Source of the DNA: RHLJ01 sp965242845
Lineage (GTDB): Bacteria; Bacteroidota; Rhodothermia; Balneolales; Balneolaceae
Direction of reading: 5' to 3'
Assembly: GCA_965242845.1 (NCBI GenBank)
Contig: CBDETC010000003.1
Location: 620,001 to 684,000 of the forward strand
Length of the DNA: 64,000 bases
Part shown: piece by piece, positions 57,227 through 64,000 of the stretch
Numbering within the stretch: position 1 is the stretch's first letter
Layout of the letters: every line of letters starts with the position of its first letter
Translations under genes and position numbers: made by a program
The notes under the pieces: generated by a model
Told to the model about the DNA's origin: nothing
Databases searched by the model: none
What the model saw: the letters and a program-made list of their open reading frames with translations, nothing else

Positions 57227-60200
57227 ATGAAAGTCTTCCTGACCTCTCTTTTTCTTCTGCTCGCTTTTCAGACATCTGCTCAGAACTTTGAAGATGATTT
57301 TTCTGATGGGGATTTTACCAAAAATCCTGGTTGGTCCGGAGCCGATAGCAACTTTGTTATTTTTAATCTGGATGGCAACAATGTTCTGAGGTTAAATGAT
57401 GATGAAGCCTCAACCTCATATCTGTCAACTCCTTCTTCAAATATAATAGGGGAGTGGGAATTTTTTGTTCGCATTGATGGAGGAGCACCTTCAAATAATA
57501 ATCGCGCCGAAATATATCTAATGAGTGATGTTGCTGATTTAGATGGGGCAGTAAATGGATACGCGATAAGAATTGGTCGAACCGGAGACGATGTATTCAC
57601 GCTCGTACGAGTTGATGCAGGTACCCAAACCACCATTCTTCAGGATACCACCATATTTCAGGCTGGAGGTGAATACCGGCTTAAAGTGTCTAGAGATGGG
57701 AGCGGAAACTGGGCGATTGAAGTTGGAGAGGGCTACAGTGGAGAGTTGAAAGACTCTGGGAATACTATCCTGGATAACACATATACCAGTTCTTTCTTTT
57801 TTGGAGTGTGGTTAAGCTATACCAGTACTCGTACCGATGATTTCTACTTCGATTTTAAAATTGATCCACCTCCGGTGATTATTGATCCTTTGAGAGTCAG
57901 TAGCTTTGAAGTGCAGAACCAATTTGAGGTCGATATTGCCTTCACCAGAGAGATTGATGTTAGTTCTGTTCAGCTATCAGACTTTATGTTGAATGGTGCT
58001 ACGCCACCCAATACAGTCTCAGACCTTTCAAATGACACTATTCGAGTTGCATTCAATTTCCCGATGCCGGGAGGTGAAAATGAGTTGTCTATTTCTGGAA
58101 TTGAAAGTGTTAATAACGATACGGTGCTAATTGATACTACGCTCACCTTTTTCATTTTCGATGAGTTTCTCGCTGGAGACGTTATCATTAATGAGTTCTT
58201 AAAAGATCCTCCGCCAGGTTCAGGACTGCCTGAATACATAGAATTAAGAAATACCTCTTCTAAATATTTAAACCTCAATGGATGGCAGGTTGGAGACAAT
58301 TCATCTCTAACTGGAATTAGCAGTGAAGATTTGGTGCTGCTTCCGGATAGTTTCCTAGTGGTTACATCTGATCCGGATGCACTTACTGCAAAGTTTGGCG
58401 AGGGAGTATATATAGATGTATCACTTCCTGCTTTGAACAATACAACTGATCAAATCAGAGTATTTGACGCTGAAGGAAATAGTATCGATTCCCTGGAATA
58501 CACTCCTGATTGGAGCGGGGTAGATGTTGCTCTTGAGAGAAAGGCAGCAGATGTTCCGGGAACCTTTCAGGCAAATTGGGGAGATAGTCCATCTTCTAAT
58601 TTTGGAACGCCCGGGTTTGTTAACGCAATAGAACCTGACGAAGAAGCTCCTTTTGTAATCAGTACTACTTTTGTTGGTGATCAAACTTTGCAACTACTAT
58701 TTAGTGAAGCTCCAACTAACGAATCAGCTACAAATCCTGAGAATTATGTAATCAATCCGGTGGTACAAGTCACAGAGATTAGATCGAAGCTTGATTCAGT
58801 ATTTATAGATGTCTTGAATCCTTTCATCGACGGGCAAGTCTACGAGATAACGGTTTCCGGAATCGAGGATATTTTTGGGAACAGGCTTAGCGAACAAGTT
58901 GAAATGGCTACTTACTTTGAGGTCCTGCCTGCAGTACTCGGAGATGTGGTGATAAATGAAATTCTATATCGCAGGCTAAACGAGCTTTCTCCGGAATTTG
59001 TGGAGTTGGTAAATCCAACCGAAAAGAATATTGATCTTTCAGGATGGGAGCTTATTGATGCAGGTAATAATGATGCTGAAATTCCTGAAGGCACTTTCCT
59101 GCCTGCGGGAGAGTATATAGTTCTAACAGATCGGGAAGATTTTGCCGCATCTATTGAAAACGGAGTCTATTTGAGTGATTTCCCCTCTTTAAACGACAGC
59201 GGAGATGAGCTTGTGATTAAAGATGCAGAAGGAACAACCATGGATAGTTTGTTTTATGATTCCGACTGGGGAGGAAATACCCCTGGTGTATCGCTTGAGA
59301 GAAGAGATCCGGGTGCAGCGTCCAACGATCCTTCTAATTGGGGGACAAGTACCGCTCAGGGAGGTTTTAGTGCTGGATCGGAAAGCTCATTATTCGAAGT
59401 AGATGTTACCGCCCCTGAAATCATATTTTCCACACAACTAGATACCGTAGTAAAAGTAGTTTTCTCTGAGTTTGTGAGCATTGTTCCTGAAACTCAGTTT
59501 TTTGTCAATGCATTAGAATCGAGAGTGATTGAATTTAATCCCGATCAGGGTAATGAGATGTTTCTTGAATGGATGCAAAACGCGGCAAATTCTCCCGGTA
59601 AAGTGCCTACAAATGTTGATGTAGTAATTCAGAACCTGGAGGATATAAAAGGAAACAGGGCATCAGAGATCAGCTCAGCAATAGCATCACGTCTTTATCC
59701 AGGAGCCATTGTGATCAATGAGATTATGTTCGATCCACTAGCGGATTCAGATGATAATCTCCCGGATCAAACCGAGTATGTGGAGCTTTATAATCCTACC
59801 AATGAAGCATTATCATTAGAAGGAATAACAATTCATGATGCGCCGGATGAGGATAATGAAATCAGAACCATAGAACCTTTTTCTTCCGAGTTTAAATGGA
59901 TTCCTGCTGGGGGGTATTTCCTGATTTATTCAGAGGATGAAGCAGAATCATTTACAGATAGTAGAATTGCACAGTATTTCAGTCTGGAAGGCGAATCCGA
60001 TCAGTTTACTATGAGAGTGGATCGTTCTAGTTTGAGTCTGGCCTCATCAGGTGATGCTATTTATATAGCCGATAGTACCGGAGCAACGGTAGATTCTGTG
60101 TTTTACGATGAGAGCTGGCACAACCCTATTGTATTCGATACTGATGGTATTGCCCTGGAACGAATAAACCCGGAAGGCCCAAGTAACGATGAAAGCAATT

Positions 60201-60601
60201 GGAGTTCGAGCACCGATGTAAGCGGAGGAACCCCAACTATGCAGAATACCATTTTCCAGAAACCGGGAAGTCTGCCATCTTCATCCGGAATTTCTTTTTC
60301 ACCTAACCCTTTTTCTCCTGATGACGATGGGTTTGAAGACAACCTGTTCATCAACTATACACTGGATGCTCCTGATTACCTGTTACGGGTTCGAATTTTT
60401 GACAGGTACGGTCGTGAGGTAAGAGAACTAGCCGATGGAGTTCAGGCGGGTTTTGAAGGCTCACTGATTTGGGATGGCCTTACTGATGACCGCCGAAAGA
60501 ACCGGGTAGGAATCTATATAGTACTTTTTGAGGCCTATAACAGTGCCAGTGGGAGTGACCGGACGTTTAAGGAGACGGTGGTTTTAGCCAGGATGTTTTA
60601 A
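57227..60601 (+). CDS. Large secreted protein with three lamin-tail domains
   Basis: 1124 residues. Signal peptide KVFLTSLFLLLAFQTSAQ. The first 200 residues form a lectin-like sandwich (WEFFVRIDGGAPSNNNRAEI, FFFGVWLSYTSTRTDDFYFD). Three lamin-tail domains follow, each starting with a (V)INEhh motif: DVIINEFLKDPPPGSG (about residue 318), DVVINEILYRRLNELSPEF (about 570) and AIVINEIMFDPLADSDD (about 825); Ig-like or SwmB-type domains lie between them (LQLLFSEAPTNESATNPENY). The C-terminal 95 residues, SPNPFSPDDDGFEDNLFINY to VVLARMF, form a FlgD-like Ig domain typical of sorted Bacteroidota surface proteins. Probably cell-surface or secreted adhesin or nuclease-linked; no catalytic domain was found. 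Confidence 0.85.
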   Translation: MKVFLTSLFLLLAFQTSAQNFEDDFSDGDFTKNPGWSGADSNFVIFNLDGNNVLRLNDDEASTSYLSTPSSNIIGEWEFFVRIDGGAPSNNNRAEIYLMSDVADLDGAVNGYAIRIGRTGDDVFTLVRVDAGTQTTILQDTTIFQAGGEYRLKVSRDGSGNWAIEVGEGYSGELKDSGNTILDNTYTSSFFFGVWLSYTSTRTDDFYFDFKIDPPPVIIDPLRVSSFEVQNQFEVDIAFTREIDVSSVQLSDFMLNGATPPNTVSDLSNDTIRVAFNFPMPGGENELSISGIESVNNDTVLIDTTLTFFIFDEFLAGDVIINEFLKDPPPGSGLPEYIELRNTSSKYLNLNGWQVGDNSSLTGISSEDLVLLPDSFLVVTSDPDALTAKFGEGVYIDVSLPALNNTTDQIRVFDAEGNSIDSLEYTPDWSGVDVALERKAADVPGTFQANWGDSPSSNFGTPGFVNAIEPDEEAPFVISTTFVGDQTLQLLFSEAPTNESATNPENYVINPVVQVTEIRSKLDSVFIDVLNPFIDGQVYEITVSGIEDIFGNRLSEQVEMATYFEVLPAVLGDVVINEILYRRLNELSPEFVELVNPTEKNIDLSGWELIDAGNNDAEIPEGTFLPAGEYIVLTDREDFAASIENGVYLSDFPSLNDSGDELVIKDAEGTTMDSLFYDSDWGGNTPGVSLERRDPGAASNDPSNWGTSTAQGGFSAGSESSLFEVDVTAPEIIFSTQLDTVVKVVFSEFVSIVPETQFFVNALESRVIEFNPDQGNEMFLEWMQNAANSPGKVPTNVDVVIQNLEDIKGNRASEISSAIASRLYPGAIVINEIMFDPLADSDDNLPDQTEYVELYNPTNEALSLEGITIHDAPDEDNEIRTIEPFSSEFKWIPAGGYFLIYSEDEAESFTDSRIAQYFSLEGESDQFTMRVDRSSLSLASSGDAIYIADSTGATVDSVFYDESWHNPIVFDTDGIALERINPEGPSNDESNWSSSTDVSGGTPTMQNTIFQKPGSLPSSSGISFSPNPFSPDDDGFEDNLFINYTLDAPDYLLRVRIFDRYGREVRELADGVQAGFEGSLIWDGLTDDRRKNRVGIYIVLFEAYNSASGSDRTFKETVVLARMF

Positions 60602-60657
60602 TGCTCGTTGCACTCGCCAATTATCAGTTATTCAATGATCAATTAGTAATAAAGAGC

Positions 60658-60774
60658 TTGTCATTTCGAACCTGCCTTTGCCGGAGAGGCTTCGCGCAAG
60701 CAGGCGAAGTGAGAAATCTAAAAATCGTAAACAGAGCCTGATACCTAGATTTCTCGTTTCACTCGAAATGACAA
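60658..60774. repeat. Dispersed intergenic repeat, family TCATTTCGA (copy 2)
   Basis: Begins TTGTCATTTCGA (60658-60669) and ends CGAAATGACAA (60764-60774), like copy 1 at 48391. The left arm carries an extra segment of about 34 bases, CCTGC...GCAGG, itself a small inverted repeat. It fills the space between two convergent genes. Confidence 0.8.
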
Positions 60775-60798
60775 AAATGAAACTATTCCTAATTGATA

Positions 60799-60834
60799 AT
60801 TCTTAATTGAACAATTGACTAATTCTTAATTGAA
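60799..60834. repeat. Direct repeat at the 3' end of the TonB receptor gene
   Basis: AATTCTTAATTGAA occurs twice within about 36 bases. The second copy encodes the last residues of the receptor (YSIKN) and the stop codon, so the repeat has been absorbed into the gene end. Confidence 0.45.
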
Positions 60835-62897
60835 TAATTGATCCCCAGTCCAAAAAACCAGTTTCTCTCCGGCGCAGGTTGGAAATAACGCCCCCCAAAG
60901 GGATTACTATCAAAGCCAAGGCTGTACTGTTCATCCAGTAGGTTATCAATCCCGAAATGCGCATTAAGCATTATCCTATCAGCCAGTCTTCCATTCCAAT
61001 TCAGTTTGGTCTGCAACACGTTAAAAGACTCAGAATAGATGGTATTATCATCTCTTAACGGCTGTTCATCTACAAAGCGATGGGTGGCTGTAAGCGAAAC
61101 CCCCTGAGTAAAATCTAAGGTTATTCGATTGTAGAGTTCATGTGTAGGGATTCCTGTTAGTTCATTCCCAGAGAAATCACCATCGGATGTATTGTATTCA
61201 TCAAAGGTAAAATCACTGAAGGTATAAGCCACGGCAATTTCTGCCTGGTCGAGGATGGAAACAGGATTTTCAAGCAACAAATAGTTAGCATTCAGCTCCA
61301 GTCCTTTTTGATCGGTAGTTCCGACATTTAGAAAGACAGAAGTTTCCAGGCGTTCGGGGCTTGGCTGGTTTGTGATGGCGTCTTCGAGCTTATAATAAAA
61401 AGCCACTACATCGAAACCCAACCGCCCATTAAGCGCGTTTCCTCGGGCTCCTATCTCGTAATTGATTCCTCGTTCTGCTTCCAGTCCAAGATTAATACTC
61501 GCTTCGTTGGTTCTTACTTCGTCAAAGGTTGGAGGGGAGAATCCAGTGCTCACACTACCATGAATGGTAAGTGTTGGACTTAGCTTTTTTGCAAGTGCAA
61601 CCCGAGGTACAAATTCCGGGTCAAAGGTCCGATCAAAAATCCCGGTGGTACTGTCAGGAGTATTATCAACCAGACGATTGATCGAATACTTAAGCATGTT
61701 CAAACTTGCTCCAACGGTTATGAACCAGTTATTGGGCAAATCCAGCTGAACATTCCCAAACACAAGTCCGGATTGCACCTTTAGCACATCATCGAAATTC
61801 AAAGCTCCGGGCGAACCCGCTTCATTCTCGAAATTTCGGGCGGCGTAGCTGGAAGCCTGTAGTTCTGTTCCAAAGGAGAGTTTAGTGTCTAATCCAGACA
61901 ACGCAGTATCGTACTCATACACAGAACGAAGACCACCACTTTTTCGGCTGTCCAGTTTATAGTCGAGATTAAAAGGATTTTCGAAATCGGTGAACGTTCC
62001 AAATGCAGATACCTCGTTATAGAAGTTCTCGGTGATCTGGTAAGTATGAGTCGCTCCAAATAGTAATGATTCATGTTTGATGCTGGCGTTTTTTGCAACA
62101 CTTCCAAAGAGCCCACCCCGGGCTTGTGTAGGATCAGTATCAAATTGTTCCTGGGTAAGTCCTCCAGGTATTCCATAGTTCAGATCTGAATAAAACATAG
62201 AGATTTGAATTCCGCGTCCTTCCATGTACTCTGCTTGTCCTGATACCTCAAGGATTTCCCGGTCAAAAAAGGATTGGTCCCGGTATCCATCACTTGTATG
62301 GTCAGAGAACTTGAAGGAAAGATGCCCATTATCAACCTTGTCGTTGTAAGCAAGATCGTACCTGAACACTCCAAACGAACCTACTGACGCCTGAGCAGAA
62401 ACCTGGTCATTCAAAAAGGGAGCAGTGCTGTTAATCAATAGTGTTCCGCCATTTCCTGCACCATACATACTTCCTGATGGTCCCTTGATAATCTCCATTT
62501 CTTGCATATTTGATGGAGAAAGTAAATTTATGAAGGTAGTTCCTGTAGGCTCTGTAAACGGAATTCCATTCCAATACACCTTTACATTTCTTACACCAAA
62601 TGGAGATCGTAAAGAACTTCCTCGTATAGATATCCGATAGCTTCCGTTAGCTCGTTCCTCCATCCGTACTCCGGCAATGGTATTTAATCCAAATACAAGT
62701 GATGAGTTGTCAAATCCCGAGATAAGTTCAGGTTTTAAGTAGCTGATACTACCTGGAGTTTCTAGAAGACTGCGATTGCTCTGGTAAGCGATTACCGTGA
62801 TTTTATCGAGTTCAGCAGTTAATGTATCGCTGGCCGTCTGAGCGACAAGAAATTGGGGGGAGAGCACCCCAATGAGAATCAATAATTTTTTAAACAT
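60819..62897 (-). CDS. TonB-dependent outer-membrane receptor
   Basis: 692 residues. Signal peptide (FKKLLILIGVLSPQFLVAQ), TonB box DKITVIAYQ, plug domain (about 40-160: GFDNSSLVFGLNTIAGVRME, IRGSSLRSPFGVRNVKVYWN, EIIKGPSGSMYGAGNGGTLL) and a 22-strand beta-barrel, ending NWFFGLGINYSIKN. The length and GPSGSMYGAGNGG point to the siderophore/vitamin receptor group, not SusC. The substrate (iron chelate, cobalamin or other) cannot be told. Convergent with the lamin-tail gene and divergent from murI. Confidence 0.93.
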   Translation of the reverse strand: MFKKLLILIGVLSPQFLVAQTASDTLTAELDKITVIAYQSNRSLLETPGSISYLKPELISGFDNSSLVFGLNTIAGVRMEERANGSYRISIRGSSLRSPFGVRNVKVYWNGIPFTEPTGTTFINLLSPSNMQEMEIIKGPSGSMYGAGNGGTLLINSTAPFLNDQVSAQASVGSFGVFRYDLAYNDKVDNGHLSFKFSDHTSDGYRDQSFFDREILEVSGQAEYMEGRGIQISMFYSDLNYGIPGGLTQEQFDTDPTQARGGLFGSVAKNASIKHESLLFGATHTYQITENFYNEVSAFGTFTDFENPFNLDYKLDSRKSGGLRSVYEYDTALSGLDTKLSFGTELQASSYAARNFENEAGSPGALNFDDVLKVQSGLVFGNVQLDLPNNWFITVGASLNMLKYSINRLVDNTPDSTTGIFDRTFDPEFVPRVALAKKLSPTLTIHGSVSTGFSPPTFDEVRTNEASINLGLEAERGINYEIGARGNALNGRLGFDVVAFYYKLEDAITNQPSPERLETSVFLNVGTTDQKGLELNANYLLLENPVSILDQAEIAVAYTFSDFTFDEYNTSDGDFSGNELTGIPTHELYNRITLDFTQGVSLTATHRFVDEQPLRDDNTIYSESFNVLQTKLNWNGRLADRIMLNAHFGIDNLLDEQYSLGFDSNPFGGRYFQPAPERNWFFGLGINYSIKN

Positions 62898-62974
62898 GGA
62901 ACAAACTACGAAGGCTTGAATTAAGTTTTGAGAAATGGATACATTCCTTTACAAGAAATCATTCAAAACTATTT

Positions 62975-63781
62975 GTGAATTTACAGTCAACGGCACCTAT
63001 TGGCATCTTTGATTCAGGGATTGGAGGACTAACTGTAGCTAAAGCAGTAATGGAAACTCTGCCTAATGAGGATATTATCTATTTCGGCGATACCGCACGA
63101 GTACCTTATGGGATAAAATCAGAGGAAACGGTTCGGCAATATGCTCTTCAAATCACCGAGTTTTTACTTCAAAAAGGAGTGAAAATGATTTTGATTGCCT
63201 GTAACACGGTTTCCGCCTCTGCCAAAAAGGAGATTTTAGAACTGGCAGGTTCTATTCCTGTGTTGGATGTGATCACATCTGGTGCAGAGGCTGCTGTTGA
63301 ACAAGGAGGCGCTCAAAAAGTTGGTGTTATTGGTACATTAGCAACGGTTAATTCCGGCGCTTACATAGATGCTATCTCAGCTAAGAACGCATCAACTGAA
63401 GTGCTTCAACAAGCCTGCCCTTTGTTGGTTCCATTAGCGGAAGAAGGTTGGACAGATAATGAAATTGCCGTCAAAACTTTGCAGGAGTATTTGGATGTAT
63501 TTACCGGGAAAGAAATTGAGGCATTGATTCTTGGTTGTACTCATTATCCTCTTTTCAAAAAAGTAATCCCGGGAGTACTTAAAGATGAATCGATATCAAT
63601 TATTGATTCAGCTGACTCTATTGCCCATTCTGTAAAGCAGTATTTGCAGCAAAATGACCTGTTAAATAGTTCGGGAGGAACCTTTGAGTGTTTTGTAAGC
63701 GATCGTCCTCAACGCTTTAAGGAGTTGGCAGAGCGTTTTTTGGGCAGATACGTTTCGGATACTACCATCGTTTCTCTCTAG
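62975..63781 (+). CDS. murI: Glutamate racemase
   Basis: 268 residues with a GTG start. It makes D-glutamate for peptidoglycan. Motifs: PIGIFDSGIGGLTVAKAVME at the start, IIYFGDTARVPYGIKSEETV, the first catalytic cysteine in ILIACNTVSASA (Cys76), and the second in ALILGCTHYPLFKKV (Cys188). Standard length. It is 77 bp from the divergent TonB receptor gene. Confidence 0.96.
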   Translation: MNLQSTAPIGIFDSGIGGLTVAKAVMETLPNEDIIYFGDTARVPYGIKSEETVRQYALQITEFLLQKGVKMILIACNTVSASAKKEILELAGSIPVLDVITSGAEAAVEQGGAQKVGVIGTLATVNSGAYIDAISAKNASTEVLQQACPLLVPLAEEGWTDNEIAVKTLQEYLDVFTGKEIEALILGCTHYPLFKKVIPGVLKDESISIIDSADSIAHSVKQYLQQNDLLNSSGGTFECFVSDRPQRFKELAERFLGRYVSDTTIVSL

Positions 63782-63857
63782 ATTTACTACTTTTGATTTC
63801 GATGTTAAAATTAGCACGACTATCTTAATTCAAACCTAATCGACAAAATTCATCTCT

Positions 63858-64000
63858 ATGAAACGAATAAATAAATTAGTGTATGTAGTTGCACTTGCTC
63901 TTTTTATCACTGCTCAGGGATTGGCCCAAAGTATTGGCCTTGATCTCTATACAGAAATGGGGCAGCGAGGATTTATCAGCTACGATGGGCAATTTGGAGT
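63858..64000 (+). CDS. Secreted protein, 3' part missing
   Basis: Starts at the ATG at 63858 and runs off the right edge after 47 codons. The signal peptide is clear (MKRINKLVYVVALALFITAQ, then GLAQ), followed by SIGLDLYTEMGQRGFISYDG. The function cannot be told. A TAnnTTTG-type element lies at 63788-63795. Confidence 0.6.
   Translation, partial: MKRINKLVYVVALALFITAQGLAQSIGLDLYTEMGQRGFISYDGQFG

Overview
The window looks like a chromosomal segment of a heterotrophic, Gram-negative bacterium of the Bacteroidota/Balneolota group, most likely a Balneolaceae-type marine organism (inference; no 16S rRNA is present). Supporting evidence seen in the sequence: a SusC/SusD pair with an accessory lipoprotein, a fused CcoNO cbb3 oxidase operon, many lipoproteins with Bacteroidota-style signal peptides, an LptE gene paired with a sigma-54 activator, a GWxTD-domain lipoprotein, weak or missing Shine-Dalgarno sites, TAnnTTTG-type -7 promoter elements, and a moderate-to-low GC content. 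Several families of imperfect intergenic palindromes of the kind common in this group are scattered between genes. I see no prophage, insertion sequence, CRISPR array or rRNA operon.

Layout. 1-3.2 kb: a truncated lysine 6-aminotransferase, a secreted beta-propeller-like protein and ornithine aminotransferase. 3.27-3.38 kb: initiator tRNA-Met with its own promoter and terminator. 3.57-8.96 kb: SusC, SusD and a third lipoprotein whose Calx-beta-like domain seems to be interrupted by a glycine-rich module of a type I associate with marine phage structural proteins. 9-11 kb: two convergent surface lipoproteins. 11.2-17.8 kb: pyruvate kinase, a large TPR lipoprotein, pyrD and pabB. 17.8-20.9 kb: a MoxR/ChlI-like AAA+ protein, ribosomal protein L31, an MBL-fold hydrolase and a TPR protein. 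21-23.3 kb: lptE, a sigma-54 activator and an Lrp regulator. 23.5-32.9 kb: housekeeping genes (serS, dusB, class I aldolase, flippase-like protein, radA, rpsU) with small membrane proteins and a secreted hydrolase. 32.9-36.8 kb: a 3-keto-sugar operon (DUF1080 protein plus two Gfo/Idh/MocA oxidoreductases).

36.9-45.8 kb is the most coherent system: one tightly packed minus-strand operon, Rrf2 regulator - ccoI - ccoS - ccoNO - ccoQ - ccoP - a 56-codon cysteine-rich gene - ccoG - ccoH - safE-like gene. It holds the structural subunits and copper/assembly factors of a cbb3-type high-affinity terminal oxidase. The first gene encodes an IscR-like Rrf2 protein (Cys92, Cys99, Cys105, His108), and a 32-bp near-perfect palindrome lies just upstream of it, which points to redox- or Fe-S-responsive autoregulation.

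46.1-64 kb: purL, an AraC regulator divergent from a run of small secreted proteins and a hydrolase, glyS, an archaeal/fungal-type aspartate-semialdehyde dehydrogenase, a tandem pair of paralogous PH-like small proteins, a three-LTD surface protein, a TonB-dependent receptor, murI and a truncated secreted protein. The best candidates for something undescribed are the cysteine-rich small gene and operator of the cbb3 operon, the interrupted lipoprotein of the SusCD operon, the tandem paralogous pair at 56.2-57.0 kb, and the cysteine substitution in the active site of the quinone-type PyrD.
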